NCBI GenBank assembly: GCA_002347405.1
Contig: DDXB01000027.1
Span: forward strand, 1,686-65,279
Reading direction: 5' to 3'
Origin: Rhodocyclaceae bacterium UBA2271
Lineage (GTDB): Bacteria > Pseudomonadota > Gammaproteobacteria > Burkholderiales > Rhodocyclaceae
DNA: 63,594 nucleotides
Positions 19,120 through 28,384 of this stretch are shown here, piece by piece. The notes below the pieces were generated by a model that was not told where the DNA came from, did no database searches, and saw nothing but the letters and a program-made list of their open reading frames with translations. Numbering within the stretch: position 1 is the stretch's first letter; each line of letters begins with the position of its first letter. The position numbers and the translations under genes are program-made.

Positions 19120-19920
19120 ATGGGTTTTCTTGCCGGCAAACGGATTCTTCTCACCGGCCTCTTGTCCAGTCGATCCATCGCGTATGGCATTGCCAAGGCC
19201 TGTCATCGCGAAGGCGCGCAGCTTGCATTTACCTATCAGAACGAGCGTTTTCTTGATCGCATCACCAAATTCGCCCAGGAATTCGATAGCAAACTGACTT
19301 TCCCTCTGGATGTCAGTGATGACGCCCAGATTGACGCGGTGTTTACCGGCCTGGCGAATCACTGGGATGGCCTTGAAGGTTTGGTGCATTCCATTGCCTT
19401 TGCTCCGGGTGAAGCGATCGAAGGTGACTTTCTCGAAGGGATAACGCGCGAAAGATTCCGCATTGCCCACGACATTTCTTCCTACAGTTATCCGGCGCTG
19501 GCCAAAGCGGCGCGCCCTTTGCTGCTCAAGGGCAAGAACCCCGCACTGCTGGCCCTGACCTATCTGGGCGCCGAGCGCACCCTGCCCAACTACAACACCA
19601 TGGGTCTGGCCAAGGCCAGTCTCGAGGCGGCAACCCGCTATCTCGCCTTCTGTCTTGGCCCGCAGGGCATTCGGGCCAACGCCATCTCGGCCGGCCCGAT
19701 CAAGACGCTGGCGGCCTCGGGCATCGGCAACTTCGGCAAGTTGCTGGCCTATAACGCGCACCACGCGCCGCTGCGCCGCAACGTCACCATCGAAGAAGTC
19801 GGCAACGCCGCCGCCTTCCTGCTCTCCGACCTGGCCAGCGGCATTACCGCCGAGATCATGTACGTCGACGGCGGCCTCAACACCACGGCCCTCGGCAACG
19901 CCGACCCGTTGCCGGGTTAA
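19120..19920 (+). CDS. fabI: Enoyl-[acyl-carrier-protein] reductase (NADH)
   Basis: A 266-residue short-chain dehydrogenase of the FabI type. The N-terminal GLLSSRSIAYGIA replaces the usual glycine loop, as is typical of FabI. The catalytic Tyr-x6-Lys is in NYNTMGLAK. It reduces enoyl-ACP in the last step of each fatty-acid elongation round and is the target class of triclosan and isoniazid-like inhibitors. GGAAGGAT about ten bases before the ATG is a reasonable ribosome site. It is divergent from the lipoprotein gene (70 bp apart) and convergent with ppiD. Confidence 0.96.
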   Translation: MGFLAGKRILLTGLLSSRSIAYGIAKACHREGAQLAFTYQNERFLDRITKFAQEFDSKLTFPLDVSDDAQIDAVFTGLANHWDGLEGLVHSIAFAPGEAIEGDFLEGITRERFRIAHDISSYSYPALAKAARPLLLKGKNPALLALTYLGAERTLPNYNTMGLAKASLEAATRYLAFCLGPQGIRANAISAGPIKTLAASGIGNFGKLLAYNAHHAPLRRNVTIEEVGNAAAFLLSDLASGITAEIMYVDGGLNTTALGNADPLPG

Positions 19921-19936
19921 ACGCCCGCCCCCCTTC

Positions 19937-20235
19937 GCCCCCCTCTCGGGGGGGGCTTAACGGCTCGCTTTCGCTCGCGTATTACGGGGTGCATTTTTTG
20001 GCAGCGGTACGGGTTGCGCCTGGCGGCGCGTGCCACCTTGCCTTGGGGCGGCCCGGCGGCAAGGCTGCTCTGTGGAGGGTTTAACGTGAAAATACAGCTT
20101 TGCGCCGGGCCGCCCCAAGCAAACTCGACACGCGCCGCCAGGCGCAATCCGCTCCATCACAATTTCGGAGTCACCCGTAATTAACGAGCGCAGCGAGCAA
20201 CAGTCACCTCCCCGCGAGGGGAGGATGGGATGGGC
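19937..20235. repeat. 300-bp head-to-head composite repeat (imperfect palindrome) between fabI and ppiD
   Basis: Two composite intergenic elements face each other around position 20080.5. TTGGGGCGGCCCGGCG at 20043-20058 pairs perfectly with 20103-20118. TTGCGCCTGGCGGCGCGTG at 20014-20032 pairs perfectly with 20129-20147. Further out, GGCTCGCTTTCGCTCGCG at 19962 faces AACGAGCGCAGCGAGC at 20181, and both ends finish in C/G-run hairpins. The single-sided version occurs at 47545-47682 and 54118-54262. No coding potential is evident. Confidence 0.85.
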
Positions 20236-20240
20236 GGTCC

Positions 20241-22127
20241 CTATCTGGCCTCAAGCAGCGTCTTGTTGATGGTCACTTCATGACGCGCCCTCAGCACGTC
20301 GATCCACGCCATCAATTCCTGCTCGGCCAAGGTCTGTTCATAGTTTTGGCGCAAGGTGCGCACCGCCGGAGCTTCGCCCCCAACGCCTGACGCTGCATAT
20401 TTCTTTACTGCTCCGATGCGGTAAATCGCATACGCGCCTCCCGGAATCTCCGCACCGGCATAGGCCGGCAGCTTGGCAACATCAGCACGGAACACCGCGC
20501 GTATCGCTGCTGGCGACATCTGCGGCGCATTTGCCCGCGCGACACTACGCGCCGCGCTCCAAGACAGGGAGATATTCTCGCCCTTCTGCAGGCGGGACAG
20601 CTTGTCGGCGCCATCCTTGGCAGCCAGCAAGCCAGCCTCCTGACGCACGAGGACTTTCTCGATGGTCGGCTGCAGTGACTCAAGCGACGGCAGTGCCGCC
20701 GGCCGGTGCTCGATGATACGCGCTGAAACCAGGGTATTGGGGCCCACTTCGATCGCTTCGGAATTGCGCTTGTTTTTCAGCACATCGTCAGAGAACACGG
20801 CTGCCATCAGTTTGGCACTGGTGAAGGGCGGCATGGCGGCGCCGGTCCGGGTAAACCAGTCGCTCTGCTGCGGATCGAGCTTGAATTTCTCGATAACCGG
20901 CTTGAGACTGTCCGACTGTTCATACACCATGTTTATGAAACTCTCGGCTGCTTCTGTGTACTTTCTTGCTGCCATCTGGCGTTTGAGTTCAGCAGCGATA
21001 GCGCTCCGGGCTTCCTCAAAGGACTGCACCCGCTCGGCGCGCACGCCGGTAAGCTTGATGATGTGAAAGCCGAAATCGGAGCGCACCAGATCGGAGATCT
21101 GGTTCTCCTTGAGGTCAAACACGGCATCTTCAAATGGCTTGACCATCATGCCGCGGCTAAACCAGTCGAGATCCCCTCCCCTGGCGGCAGAGCCGGGATC
21201 CTGCGAATGCTGGCTGGCGAGCTTTGCGAAGTCACCCGGGCTCTTCTTCAATTGCGCCAGCAACTCCTCGGCCTTGGCCTGTGCGGCCTTGGCATCCGCT
21301 CCGCTGGTTGTGATCAGGATGTGACTGGCACGACGCGTTTCCGGCTGCTTGTTACGCTCCGCCTGCACTGCATAGGCCTTTCTGAGCTCATCTTCGGTCA
21401 CGGTAGCCTGGTTCGCAAACTGTTCCTGACTCAGTACGACGAATTCGACCCTGACCTGCTCCGGCGTTTCAAACTCCTTCCGGTTGGCATCGAAATAATT
21501 CTTGATGGCATCAGTCGCCAATTTCACCTGACCGGCATACTGTTCGGGACGCAGAATCGCCTCGGCAATCTCGCGCTCTTCAAGCTGGGTGCCCAGCCAG
21601 CGGTCGGTAGTGGCATGGCCGGTCAGAGCTGCCTCGGTAACCGCAGCCAGCCCCTGTTGCATGAGCAGGTCCTGGCGCAAGCGCGCCTCGAACATCTCTT
21701 TGCTCATGTGTTGCGATGCCACCAATTCGGCGTAGCGTTCCTTGGAAAATTTGCCGTTCTCCTGCAACTGCGGCACCGCGCCAATGAACTCCACCAGTTG
21801 GGTATCGCTGATACTCAACTTCGATTTCGACGCATTCAACACCAGTAGTCGCTGGTTGATCAGCGTGTCGAGCACAGCACGGCGGATTTCCAGGCTGTCG
21901 AGCATCTCAGGATTGGCATTGCCCAGCATCGGCCGCAACCGCTCCTGCTGCTCACGCAGCGCCTGCTGGAATTCGGTCATGACAATGGGCGTACCGCCCA
22001 CTGTTGCAATATCACCCGAGCCGCTGGTCCGCACATAGGAGTCAACCCCCCACAGTGCAAACGGCAAAATGATGATAGCTAGAACTATCTTGATGAATCG
22101 CTTGCTGTTGCGAACGAACTCGAACAT
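20241..22127 (-). CDS. ppiD: SurA-N / parvulin-type periplasmic folding factor PpiD
   Basis: A 628-residue protein with an N-terminal membrane anchor (residues 12-30), a SurA-like chaperone region, a PPIC parvulin domain around residues 265-360 (RRASHILITTSGADAKAAQ, GGDLDWFSRGMMVKPFEDA, FGFHIIKLTGVR) and a helical C-terminal region. It is held at the periplasmic face of the inner membrane and assists newly exported proteins at the Sec translocon. The usual position just downstream of the lon/clp block is kept, with a tRNA-Val gene between. Length matches PpiD. Confidence 0.92.
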   Translation of the reverse strand: MFEFVRNSKRFIKIVLAIIILPFALWGVDSYVRTSGSGDIATVGGTPIVMTEFQQALREQQERLRPMLGNANPEMLDSLEIRRAVLDTLINQRLLVLNASKSKLSISDTQLVEFIGAVPQLQENGKFSKERYAELVASQHMSKEMFEARLRQDLLMQQGLAAVTEAALTGHATTDRWLGTQLEEREIAEAILRPEQYAGQVKLATDAIKNYFDANRKEFETPEQVRVEFVVLSQEQFANQATVTEDELRKAYAVQAERNKQPETRRASHILITTSGADAKAAQAKAEELLAQLKKSPGDFAKLASQHSQDPGSAARGGDLDWFSRGMMVKPFEDAVFDLKENQISDLVRSDFGFHIIKLTGVRAERVQSFEEARSAIAAELKRQMAARKYTEAAESFINMVYEQSDSLKPVIEKFKLDPQQSDWFTRTGAAMPPFTSAKLMAAVFSDDVLKNKRNSEAIEVGPNTLVSARIIEHRPAALPSLESLQPTIEKVLVRQEAGLLAAKDGADKLSRLQKGENISLSWSAARSVARANAPQMSPAAIRAVFRADVAKLPAYAGAEIPGGAYAIYRIGAVKKYAASGVGGEAPAVRTLRQNYEQTLAEQELMAWIDVLRARHEVTINKTLLEAR

Positions 22128-22206
22128 GACCTGGCTTTCGAAGTGAAAAAGGCGAACCGCAGTTCGCCTTTTGATGATTTATCCACGGGCCGGTCCATGA
22201 GGTTTT

Positions 22207-22282
22207 TGGTGGGTGCTGACGGGTTCGAACCGCCGACATTCGCCTTGTAAGGGCGACGCTCTACCAACTGAGCTAAGCACCC
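22207..22282 (-). tRNA. tRNA-Val (anticodon TAC)
   Basis: A 76-nt cloverleaf on the minus strand begins GGGTGCTTAGCTCAG and ends AGCACCCACCA with an encoded CCA. The anticodon loop CTTACAA gives TAC. The T arm GGTTCGAACC is intact. It sits between lon and ppiD, a placement common in proteobacteria. Confidence 0.97.
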
Positions 22283-22343
22283 TCACAAACCGGCACGGCA
22301 AGGCATAGCCGCAAGGTTGCGGATTCTACCAAAGCATTCGTCT

Positions 22344-24779
22344 TCAGTGCTTGAGCAGACCGGAAGAATGTGGCTTGTCCTCGCTAGCTGGCAGCTGCGT
22401 CGCAGGTTGCGTATCGGCGACCGGAACCGGCGCATCGGGCAGCGGCTCGGGCATGCGCTCCAACGCAAGCTCAAGCACCTTGTCGATCCACTTGACCGGC
22501 AATATTTCGATGCGATTCTTGATGGCGTCCGAGATTTCGGCGAGATCCTTGACGTTTTCCTCTGGAATCAGCGCAAGGCGAATCCCGCCTCTGACGGCCG
22601 CAAGCAATTTCTCCTTGAGCCCGCCAATCGGCAACACCTCGCCACGCAGCGTGATTTCACCGGTCATGGCGATGTCGGCACGCACCGGGATTCCTGTCAG
22701 CACAGATACGATGGCAGTGCAGATCGCAATGCCCGCAGACGGGCCATCCTTCGGCGTAGCACCCTCGGGCAGGTGGACGTGCAGATCGTTCTTCTGATAG
22801 AAATCATCGGCAATGCCGAGTTGCTTGGCACGACGACGCACCACGGTAAGGGCGGCCTGAATCGATTCCTGCATCACTTCGCCGAGTTTGCCGGTAGTCA
22901 TGGTCTTGCCCTTGCCCGGCACAGCGACGGATTCGATTGTCAGCAATTCACCACCCACCTCGGTCCACGCCAGTCCGGTCACCTGGCCGACCTGATTTTC
23001 CTTTTCCGCCATGCCAAACGTGAAGCGTTGCACACCCAGATACTTATCGAGGTTCTTGGCATTGACGATGATCTTGCTCTTGCGCTTGCGCATCACCAGT
23101 GCCTTGACGACCTTGCGGCAGATCTTGGAAATCTCGCGCTCGAGCGCACGCACACCGGCTTCACGAGTGTAATAACGCACGATGTCGCGGATGGCATCCT
23201 CGGTCACCGAAAGTTCATCGCGCTTGACGCCATTGTTTTTCAACTGCTTCGGTAGCAGATAACGCTGGGCGATATTGACTTTCTCGTCCTCGGTATATCC
23301 AGCCAGGCGAATCACTTCAAGACGGTCAAGCAAGGCCGAGGGGATGTTCAGCGAGTTGGCGGTGGCGACGAACATCACATCCGAGAGGTCGAAATCCACC
23401 TCGATATAGTGATCCTGGAAGGTATGGTTCTGCTCCGGATCGAGCACTTCGAGCAAGGCCGACGACGGGTCACCACGAAAATCCATGCCAATCTTGTCAA
23501 CTTCATCGAGCAGGAACAGCGGGTTTTTGACGCCGACCTTGCTCATGTTCTGCAGGATCTTGCCCGGCATTGAACCAATATAGGTGCGGCGATGGCCGCG
23601 AATCTCGGCCTCGTCGCGCATGCCGCCGAGCGCCATGCGTACGAATTGACGGTTGGTTGCCTTGGCAATCGACTGGCCCAGCGATGTCTTGCCGACGCCC
23701 GGAGGGCCGACGAGACACAGGATCGGCGCCTTGATCTTGTCGACGCGCTGCTGCACGGCAAGATATTCGACAATGCGCTCCTTGACCTTTTCCAGACCGT
23801 AGTGGTCCCGGTCAAGGATTTTCTCGGCCGCGGCCAGATCCTTGGAAATGCGTGATTTCTTCTTCCACGGCAGCGCGATCAGCGTGTCGATGTAATTGCG
23901 CACCACAGTGGCTTCGGCTGACATCGGCGACATCAGCTTGAGTTTTTTCATCTCGGAGTTGGCTTTGGTCAGGGCTTCCTTGCTCATGCCGGCCGCCTTG
24001 ATCTTTTTCTCCATTTCCTCGATGTCGGCACCCTCCTCGCCTTCGCCGAGTTCCTTCTGGATGGCTTTCACCTGCTCGTTGAGGTAGTACTCGCGCTGGC
24101 TCTTTTCCATTTGCCGCTTGACGCGGCCACGGATACGTTTCTCGACCTGGAGGATGTCGAGTTCGGTTTCCAGCTGCCCCAACAACTTGTCGAGGCGCTC
24201 ATCCACGCCGAGCATTTCGAGGATTTCCTGCTTGAGTTCGAGCTTCATCGGCAAGTGCGCGGCTATGGTGTCTGCCAGGCGTCCCGCCTCCTCGATCCCG
24301 GCCAGCGAGGTGAGGATTTCCGGGGGAATTTTCTTGTTCAGTTTTACATACTGGTCGAACTGCGCCAGGATGGTACGTCGCATTGCCTCAATTTCATGAC
24401 TACCGCGCTCGTTCAGCGCCACCGGAGTCACTTCGGCAACAAACATCGCATCGCGATCCTCGATCCGATCAATGTGCGCACGGTGCGCGCCCTCAACGAG
24501 AACCTTGACGGTACCGTCGGGCAACTTGAGCATTTGCAAAATGTTGGCCACGCAGCCAATCTCATACAGATCGGCAGGATCGGGGTCATCCTTGGCCGCC
24601 GATTTTTGTGCAACCAGCAGGATGCTCTTGCCTGCATCCATGGCTGATTCGAGCGCCTTGATCGACTTGGGACGGCCGACAAACAACGGAATGACCATAT
24701 GCGGGAACACCACAACATCCCGCAAGGGGAGCAGTGGTAGCAGATTGTTTTCTTTAGAAATTTCGAGTTCGCCAGACAT
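22344..24779 (-). CDS. lon: ATP-dependent protease La
   Basis: An 811-residue LonA protease. It has the N-terminal substrate-recognition domain, the AAA+ module with Walker A GPPGVGKT and DEVDK-type Walker B, and the C-terminal serine/lysine protease domain with the serine in PKDGPSAGIA. It degrades misfolded and regulatory proteins in the cytoplasm. A near-consensus heat-shock promoter lies 34 bp upstream (24813-24840), so lon has its own promoter in addition to any read-through from clpX. Confidence 0.98.
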   Translation of the reverse strand: MSGELEISKENNLLPLLPLRDVVVFPHMVIPLFVGRPKSIKALESAMDAGKSILLVAQKSAAKDDPDPADLYEIGCVANILQMLKLPDGTVKVLVEGAHRAHIDRIEDRDAMFVAEVTPVALNERGSHEIEAMRRTILAQFDQYVKLNKKIPPEILTSLAGIEEAGRLADTIAAHLPMKLELKQEILEMLGVDERLDKLLGQLETELDILQVEKRIRGRVKRQMEKSQREYYLNEQVKAIQKELGEGEEGADIEEMEKKIKAAGMSKEALTKANSEMKKLKLMSPMSAEATVVRNYIDTLIALPWKKKSRISKDLAAAEKILDRDHYGLEKVKERIVEYLAVQQRVDKIKAPILCLVGPPGVGKTSLGQSIAKATNRQFVRMALGGMRDEAEIRGHRRTYIGSMPGKILQNMSKVGVKNPLFLLDEVDKIGMDFRGDPSSALLEVLDPEQNHTFQDHYIEVDFDLSDVMFVATANSLNIPSALLDRLEVIRLAGYTEDEKVNIAQRYLLPKQLKNNGVKRDELSVTEDAIRDIVRYYTREAGVRALEREISKICRKVVKALVMRKRKSKIIVNAKNLDKYLGVQRFTFGMAEKENQVGQVTGLAWTEVGGELLTIESVAVPGKGKTMTTGKLGEVMQESIQAALTVVRRRAKQLGIADDFYQKNDLHVHLPEGATPKDGPSAGIAICTAIVSVLTGIPVRADIAMTGEITLRGEVLPIGGLKEKLLAAVRGGIRLALIPEENVKDLAEISDAIKNRIEILPVKWIDKVLELALERMPEPLPDAPVPVADTQPATQLPASEDKPHSSGLLKH

Positions 24780-24812
24780 GGACGCTTCCTCTCTTGATTA
24801 GCCGTGAACTGC

Positions 24813-24840
24813 ACATGGGGGCAGCAGCAAGGGATTCAAG
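24813..24840 (-). promoter_or_regulatory. Sigma-32 (heat-shock) promoter of lon
   Basis: On the minus strand CTTGAAT is followed after 13 bases by CCCCATGT, matching the RpoH consensus CTTGAAA-N13-17-CCCCATNT almost perfectly. It lies 34-61 bp before the lon ATG. The upstream edge abuts an inverted repeat GCCGCTGCC/GGCAGCGGC (24840-24858) that may end clpX transcription, though it lacks a T tract. Confidence 0.78.
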
Positions 24841-24888
24841 CCGCTGCCAGGCAGCGGCGGGCGAAACACAGACTTGATCAGATCAAGC

Positions 24889-26157
24889 TCAATTGGAGCC
24901 GGAGACCTTGGGCTGATCAGCGTAGATCAGCAATGGCTGACTGCCCGATTCGATCATGTTCTCGTCAATCACCACTTTAGTCACGTTCGTCAGACTCGGC
25001 AACTCGAACATGGTGTCGAGCAGCACGTTTTCCATGATCGAGCGCAAACCGCGTGCACCGGTCTTGCGCTTGACGGCCTTCTTGGCAATCGCCTGCAATG
25101 CCGAGGGACGCACTTCCAGTTCGACACCTTCCATAGCAAATAGTTTGTGATATTGCTTGATCAGCGCGTTCTTCGGTTCGACCAGAATCTGCATCAACGC
25201 TGCCTCGTCAAGCTCGGTCAGATTCGCCACCACGGGCAAACGGCCGATCAGTTCGGGAATCAAACCATATTTGACGAGATCGTCAGGCTCGACATGCGCC
25301 AGGGTCTCGCTGACGCTGACGTTTTCTTTGCTTTTGACCTGGGCACCAAAGCCGATACCGGATTTTTCCGAGCGACTCTGGATGATCTTGTCCATGCCGT
25401 CGAAGGCACCACCGCAAATGAACAGGATGTTGGCGGTATCGACTTGAACGAAATCCTGATTCGGGTGTTTGCGCCCGCCTTGTGGCGGCACGGCAGCAAT
25501 CGTGCCCTCGATCAACTTGAGCAGCGCCTGCTGCACGCCCTCGCCGGATACATCGCGGGTAATCGAACGGTTTTCGCTGCGCCGTGAAATCTTGTCGATC
25601 TCGTCAATATAGATGATGCCCTGCTCCGCCTTTGCCGCTTCGTAATCGCACTTCTGCAGCAGCTTGGCGATGATGTTTTCGACATCCTCGCCCACGTAGC
25701 CGGCCTCGGTCAGCGTCGTCGCATCGGCAATGACAAACGGAACATTGAGCATGCGCGCCAGCGTCTGCGCCAGCAAGGTCTTGCCGCAACCAGTCGGGCC
25801 GATCAGGAGGATGTTGCTCTTGGAGAGTTCGACCTCATCCTTCCCCTTGGCCACGCTGCGCAAGCGCTTGTAGTGGTTGTACACGGCGACGGCGAGGATC
25901 TTCTTCGCCTGCCCCTGACCAATCACATACTGATCGAGCTGATCGCGGATTTCACCCGGAATCGGCAGATCGCGTGCCGCCGGCTTGCCAGCCCCATCGG
26001 GAATCGCCTCGTCACTGATGATGTCGTTGCACAGGTCGATGCATTCATCGCAGATGAACACCGACGGGCCGGCAATCAGTTTCTTGACCTCGTGCTGGCT
26101 CTTGCCGCAGAAGGAGCAGTAGAGCAGTTTTTCCGGACCGCCTTTTTTATCCGCCAT
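24889..26157 (-). CDS. clpX: ATP-dependent Clp protease ATP-binding subunit ClpX
   Basis: A 422-residue AAA+ unfoldase with the N-terminal zinc-binding domain (CSFCGKSQ ... CDECIDLC), Walker A GPTGCGKT and the RSENRSITRDVSGEGVQQ sensor region. It feeds unfolded substrates to ClpP. The start is the ATG at 26157, with AGAGGGA upstream and the family N-terminus MADKKGGPEKLLYC. It lies 17 bp downstream of clpP, as usual. Confidence 0.98.
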   Translation of the reverse strand: MADKKGGPEKLLYCSFCGKSQHEVKKLIAGPSVFICDECIDLCNDIISDEAIPDGAGKPAARDLPIPGEIRDQLDQYVIGQGQAKKILAVAVYNHYKRLRSVAKGKDEVELSKSNILLIGPTGCGKTLLAQTLARMLNVPFVIADATTLTEAGYVGEDVENIIAKLLQKCDYEAAKAEQGIIYIDEIDKISRRSENRSITRDVSGEGVQQALLKLIEGTIAAVPPQGGRKHPNQDFVQVDTANILFICGGAFDGMDKIIQSRSEKSGIGFGAQVKSKENVSVSETLAHVEPDDLVKYGLIPELIGRLPVVANLTELDEAALMQILVEPKNALIKQYHKLFAMEGVELEVRPSALQAIAKKAVKRKTGARGLRSIMENVLLDTMFELPSLTNVTKVVIDENMIESGSQPLLIYADQPKVSGSN

Positions 26158-26174
26158 CGCGCATTCCCTCTGAA

Positions 26175-26861
26175 TTAAGCCACGTCGCCGCGGCTGGTCA
26201 GCACCTTGTCGGTCAGGCCATATTCGACCGCTGCCTCCGCCGACAAAAAGTTGTCGCGATCGGTGTCGCGCTCGATGCGCTCGATCGGCTGGCCGGTGTG
26301 CTTGGCCAGCATTTCGTTCAAGCGCTGCTTGAGGTAAAGAATTTCCTTGGCGTGGATTTCGATGTCCGATGCCTGCCCCTGAAAACCGCCCATCGGCTGA
26401 TGAATCATCACGCGCGAATTCGGCAGGCAATAGCGCTTGCCCGGCGCGCCCGCCGCCAGCAAAAAGGCGCCCATCGAGGCTGCCTGACCGATGCAGAGCG
26501 TCGACACATCCGGCTTGATGAACTGCATGGTGTCGTAAATCGCCATCCCCGCCGTCACCGCGCCACCCGGCGAGTTGATGTAGAGATACACCTCCTTGTC
26601 CGGATTTTCCGATTCAAGGAACAATAACTGCGCGACGATCAGATTGGCAGTCACGTCATTCACGGGTCCGACCAGAAAGATCACCCGCTCTTTCAGCAGA
26701 CGCGAGTAGATATCGTAAGCGCGCTCGCCACGGCCGCTAGTCTCGATCACCATCGGCACCATGCCCAGCGCTTGCGGTTCGGTCATGGCCTGCAGTTCAG
26801 ACATCTGTGCGACTAAATTTGTCATGGTTGTTTGCATGTGGGGGAAGTTCCCTCTCATCAT
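26175..26861 (-). CDS. clpP: ATP-dependent Clp protease proteolytic subunit
   Basis: A 228-codon reading of the ClpP serine protease. Catalytic Ser is in GQAASMGAF, His in MIHQPMGGF, and the Asp lies further along in the RDTDRDNF region. It assembles as a double heptameric ring with ClpX. The start is uncertain: the ATG at 26861 overlaps the tig stop, and alternative ATGs at 26837 and 26825 have no better ribosome site. The N-terminus before ALGMVPMV is propeptide-like and variable in the family. Confidence 0.96.
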   Translation of the reverse strand: MMRGNFPHMQTTMTNLVAQMSELQAMTEPQALGMVPMVIETSGRGERAYDIYSRLLKERVIFLVGPVNDVTANLIVAQLLFLESENPDKEVYLYINSPGGAVTAGMAIYDTMQFIKPDVSTLCIGQAASMGAFLLAAGAPGKRYCLPNSRVMIHQPMGGFQGQASDIEIHAKEILYLKQRLNEMLAKHTGQPIERIERDTDRDNFLSAEAAVEYGLTDKVLTSRGDVA

Positions 26862-28195
26862 GCCGCATTACCCATCAACTCGTCAAAGGCGACTACCTTG
26901 TCGCTAACCTGGGCATTGGCCAGCACCCAGTCGACCACATTGTTTTCCATCGCGAGCGCCTCGGCCTCGGCCAGACGCTGGGGCTGGCTGTAATACCAGC
27001 GCACCACTTCCTTGGGATCCTCGAAGGTGGCGGCAAAATCATCAACCACCGCCCGTACATCGGCGGGCTGGACGTGCAGATCCTTCTCCGCGACCAGTTC
27101 GGCGACAATCAGCCCAAGACGCACGCGCTTGGCGGCCTGTTCGGTAAACCAGCTGGCGTTGACGGGAATGTTCTTCATCTGCGCGCCTCGGCTTTCGAGG
27201 TCACGCCGGGCGTTGTCGGCCATCTGCTGCGCTTCGACGTCGACCATCGCCGTCGGCACATCGATCGGGTTGGTTTCGAGCAGGGCATTCATGGCCTGCT
27301 CCTTGACGCGAGCACGCAAGCGCTTGGCCACTTCGCGTTCGAGATTGGCGCGGACTTCGGCACGCATCTTGTCGGTGTCACCGTCGGCGATGCCCAGCGC
27401 ACGCGCAAACTCGGCATCGACAGCCGGCAGTTGCGGGGCCTCGACCGACTTCACCAGAATGGTGAATTGCACGGTGCTGCCTGCCAGATCAACGGCGTGG
27501 TAATCCGCGGGGAACGTGGCGTCAAAGACCTTCTCCTGGCCCGCCGTCACCCCTTCCATGGCAGTATCGAAATCCGGGATCATTGCGCCGCCACCCACAG
27601 CGACAGCATAATCGGTCGCCGAACCGCCATCGAAGATCTCGCCGTCGCGGCGGCCAGTGAAATCGATCACCAAGCGGTCGCCTTTTTCAGACGCACGTGC
27701 GGCGGCGGCGTAGGTCGTGCGCTGCTTGCGCAATACCTCGATGGTCTTGTCGACCTCGGCATCACCGATCTTCAGCACGGGCTTTTCGATCTTGCTGCTT
27801 GCGACATCGGCAATCTTGAATTCCGGAAAAACTTCGAAAATTGCGGTAAAGGCCATCTGGCCTTTGTCCGCAGCCTCCTTGGGCTCAATGCGTGGCTGAC
27901 CGGCAACGCGTAGATTCTGTTCGCGCACTGCTGCGCCAAATGCCTTTTCGATGGCAGCGCCGAGTGCTTCGGAGCGAGCCTGGCCGCCATACATCTGTGC
28001 AACCATCTTCATCGGCACCTTGCCGGGACGAAAGCCTGCCATCTTGGTGGTCTTGGCAATCTTCTTGAGTTGCTGTTCGACCTCCTGTTCGATCTCGGTC
28101 ATCGCCACGGCCATATCGATGCGCCGCTCCAGGGGATTGGGCTTGGCTGCCTCGGGTGTGGTCTGTGGAGTGGTGGTGTCCTGGGTCGTTTCCAT
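26858..28195 (-). CDS. tig: Trigger factor, ribosome-bound chaperone and prolyl isomerase
   Basis: A 445-residue trigger factor with the ribosome-docking signature GFRPGKVP, a central FKBP-type domain (DRLVIDFTGRRDGEIFDGG) and a long helical C-terminal chaperone domain. I start at the ATG at 28195 because AAGGA lies seven bases upstream and any longer reading would run through the tRNA-Leu gene. Its stop overlaps the clpP start. It precedes clpP-clpX-lon in the standard proteobacterial order. Confidence 0.96.
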   Translation of the reverse strand: METTQDTTTPQTTPEAAKPNPLERRIDMAVAMTEIEQEVEQQLKKIAKTTKMAGFRPGKVPMKMVAQMYGGQARSEALGAAIEKAFGAAVREQNLRVAGQPRIEPKEAADKGQMAFTAIFEVFPEFKIADVASSKIEKPVLKIGDAEVDKTIEVLRKQRTTYAAAARASEKGDRLVIDFTGRRDGEIFDGGSATDYAVAVGGGAMIPDFDTAMEGVTAGQEKVFDATFPADYHAVDLAGSTVQFTILVKSVEAPQLPAVDAEFARALGIADGDTDKMRAEVRANLEREVAKRLRARVKEQAMNALLETNPIDVPTAMVDVEAQQMADNARRDLESRGAQMKNIPVNASWFTEQAAKRVRLGLIVAELVAEKDLHVQPADVRAVVDDFAATFEDPKEVVRWYYSQPQRLAEAEALAMENNVVDWVLANAQVSDKVVAFDELMGNAA

Positions 28196-28244
28196 GAAGA
28201 ATCCTTGAGAGAAGCCTGAGTGAATTAAGTAAGGTGGTGTCAGT

Positions 28245-28329
28245 TGGTGCGAAGGGCGGGACTCGAACCCGCACAGGTTTCCCCGCTGGAACCTAAATCC
28301 AGTGCGTCTACCAATTCCGCCACCCTCGC
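28245..28329 (-). tRNA. tRNA-Leu (anticodon TAG)
   Basis: An 85-nt class II tRNA with a long variable arm, starting GCGAGGGTGGCGG and ending CCTTCGCACCA. The anticodon stem-loop CTGGATTTAGGTTCCAG gives TAG. It lies 49 bp upstream of the tig start. Confidence 0.97.
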
Positions 28330-28384
28330 GCAGCACGCGATTTTACCGCCGAATTCATCAAACTAACACCTATACTGGCGCCCG

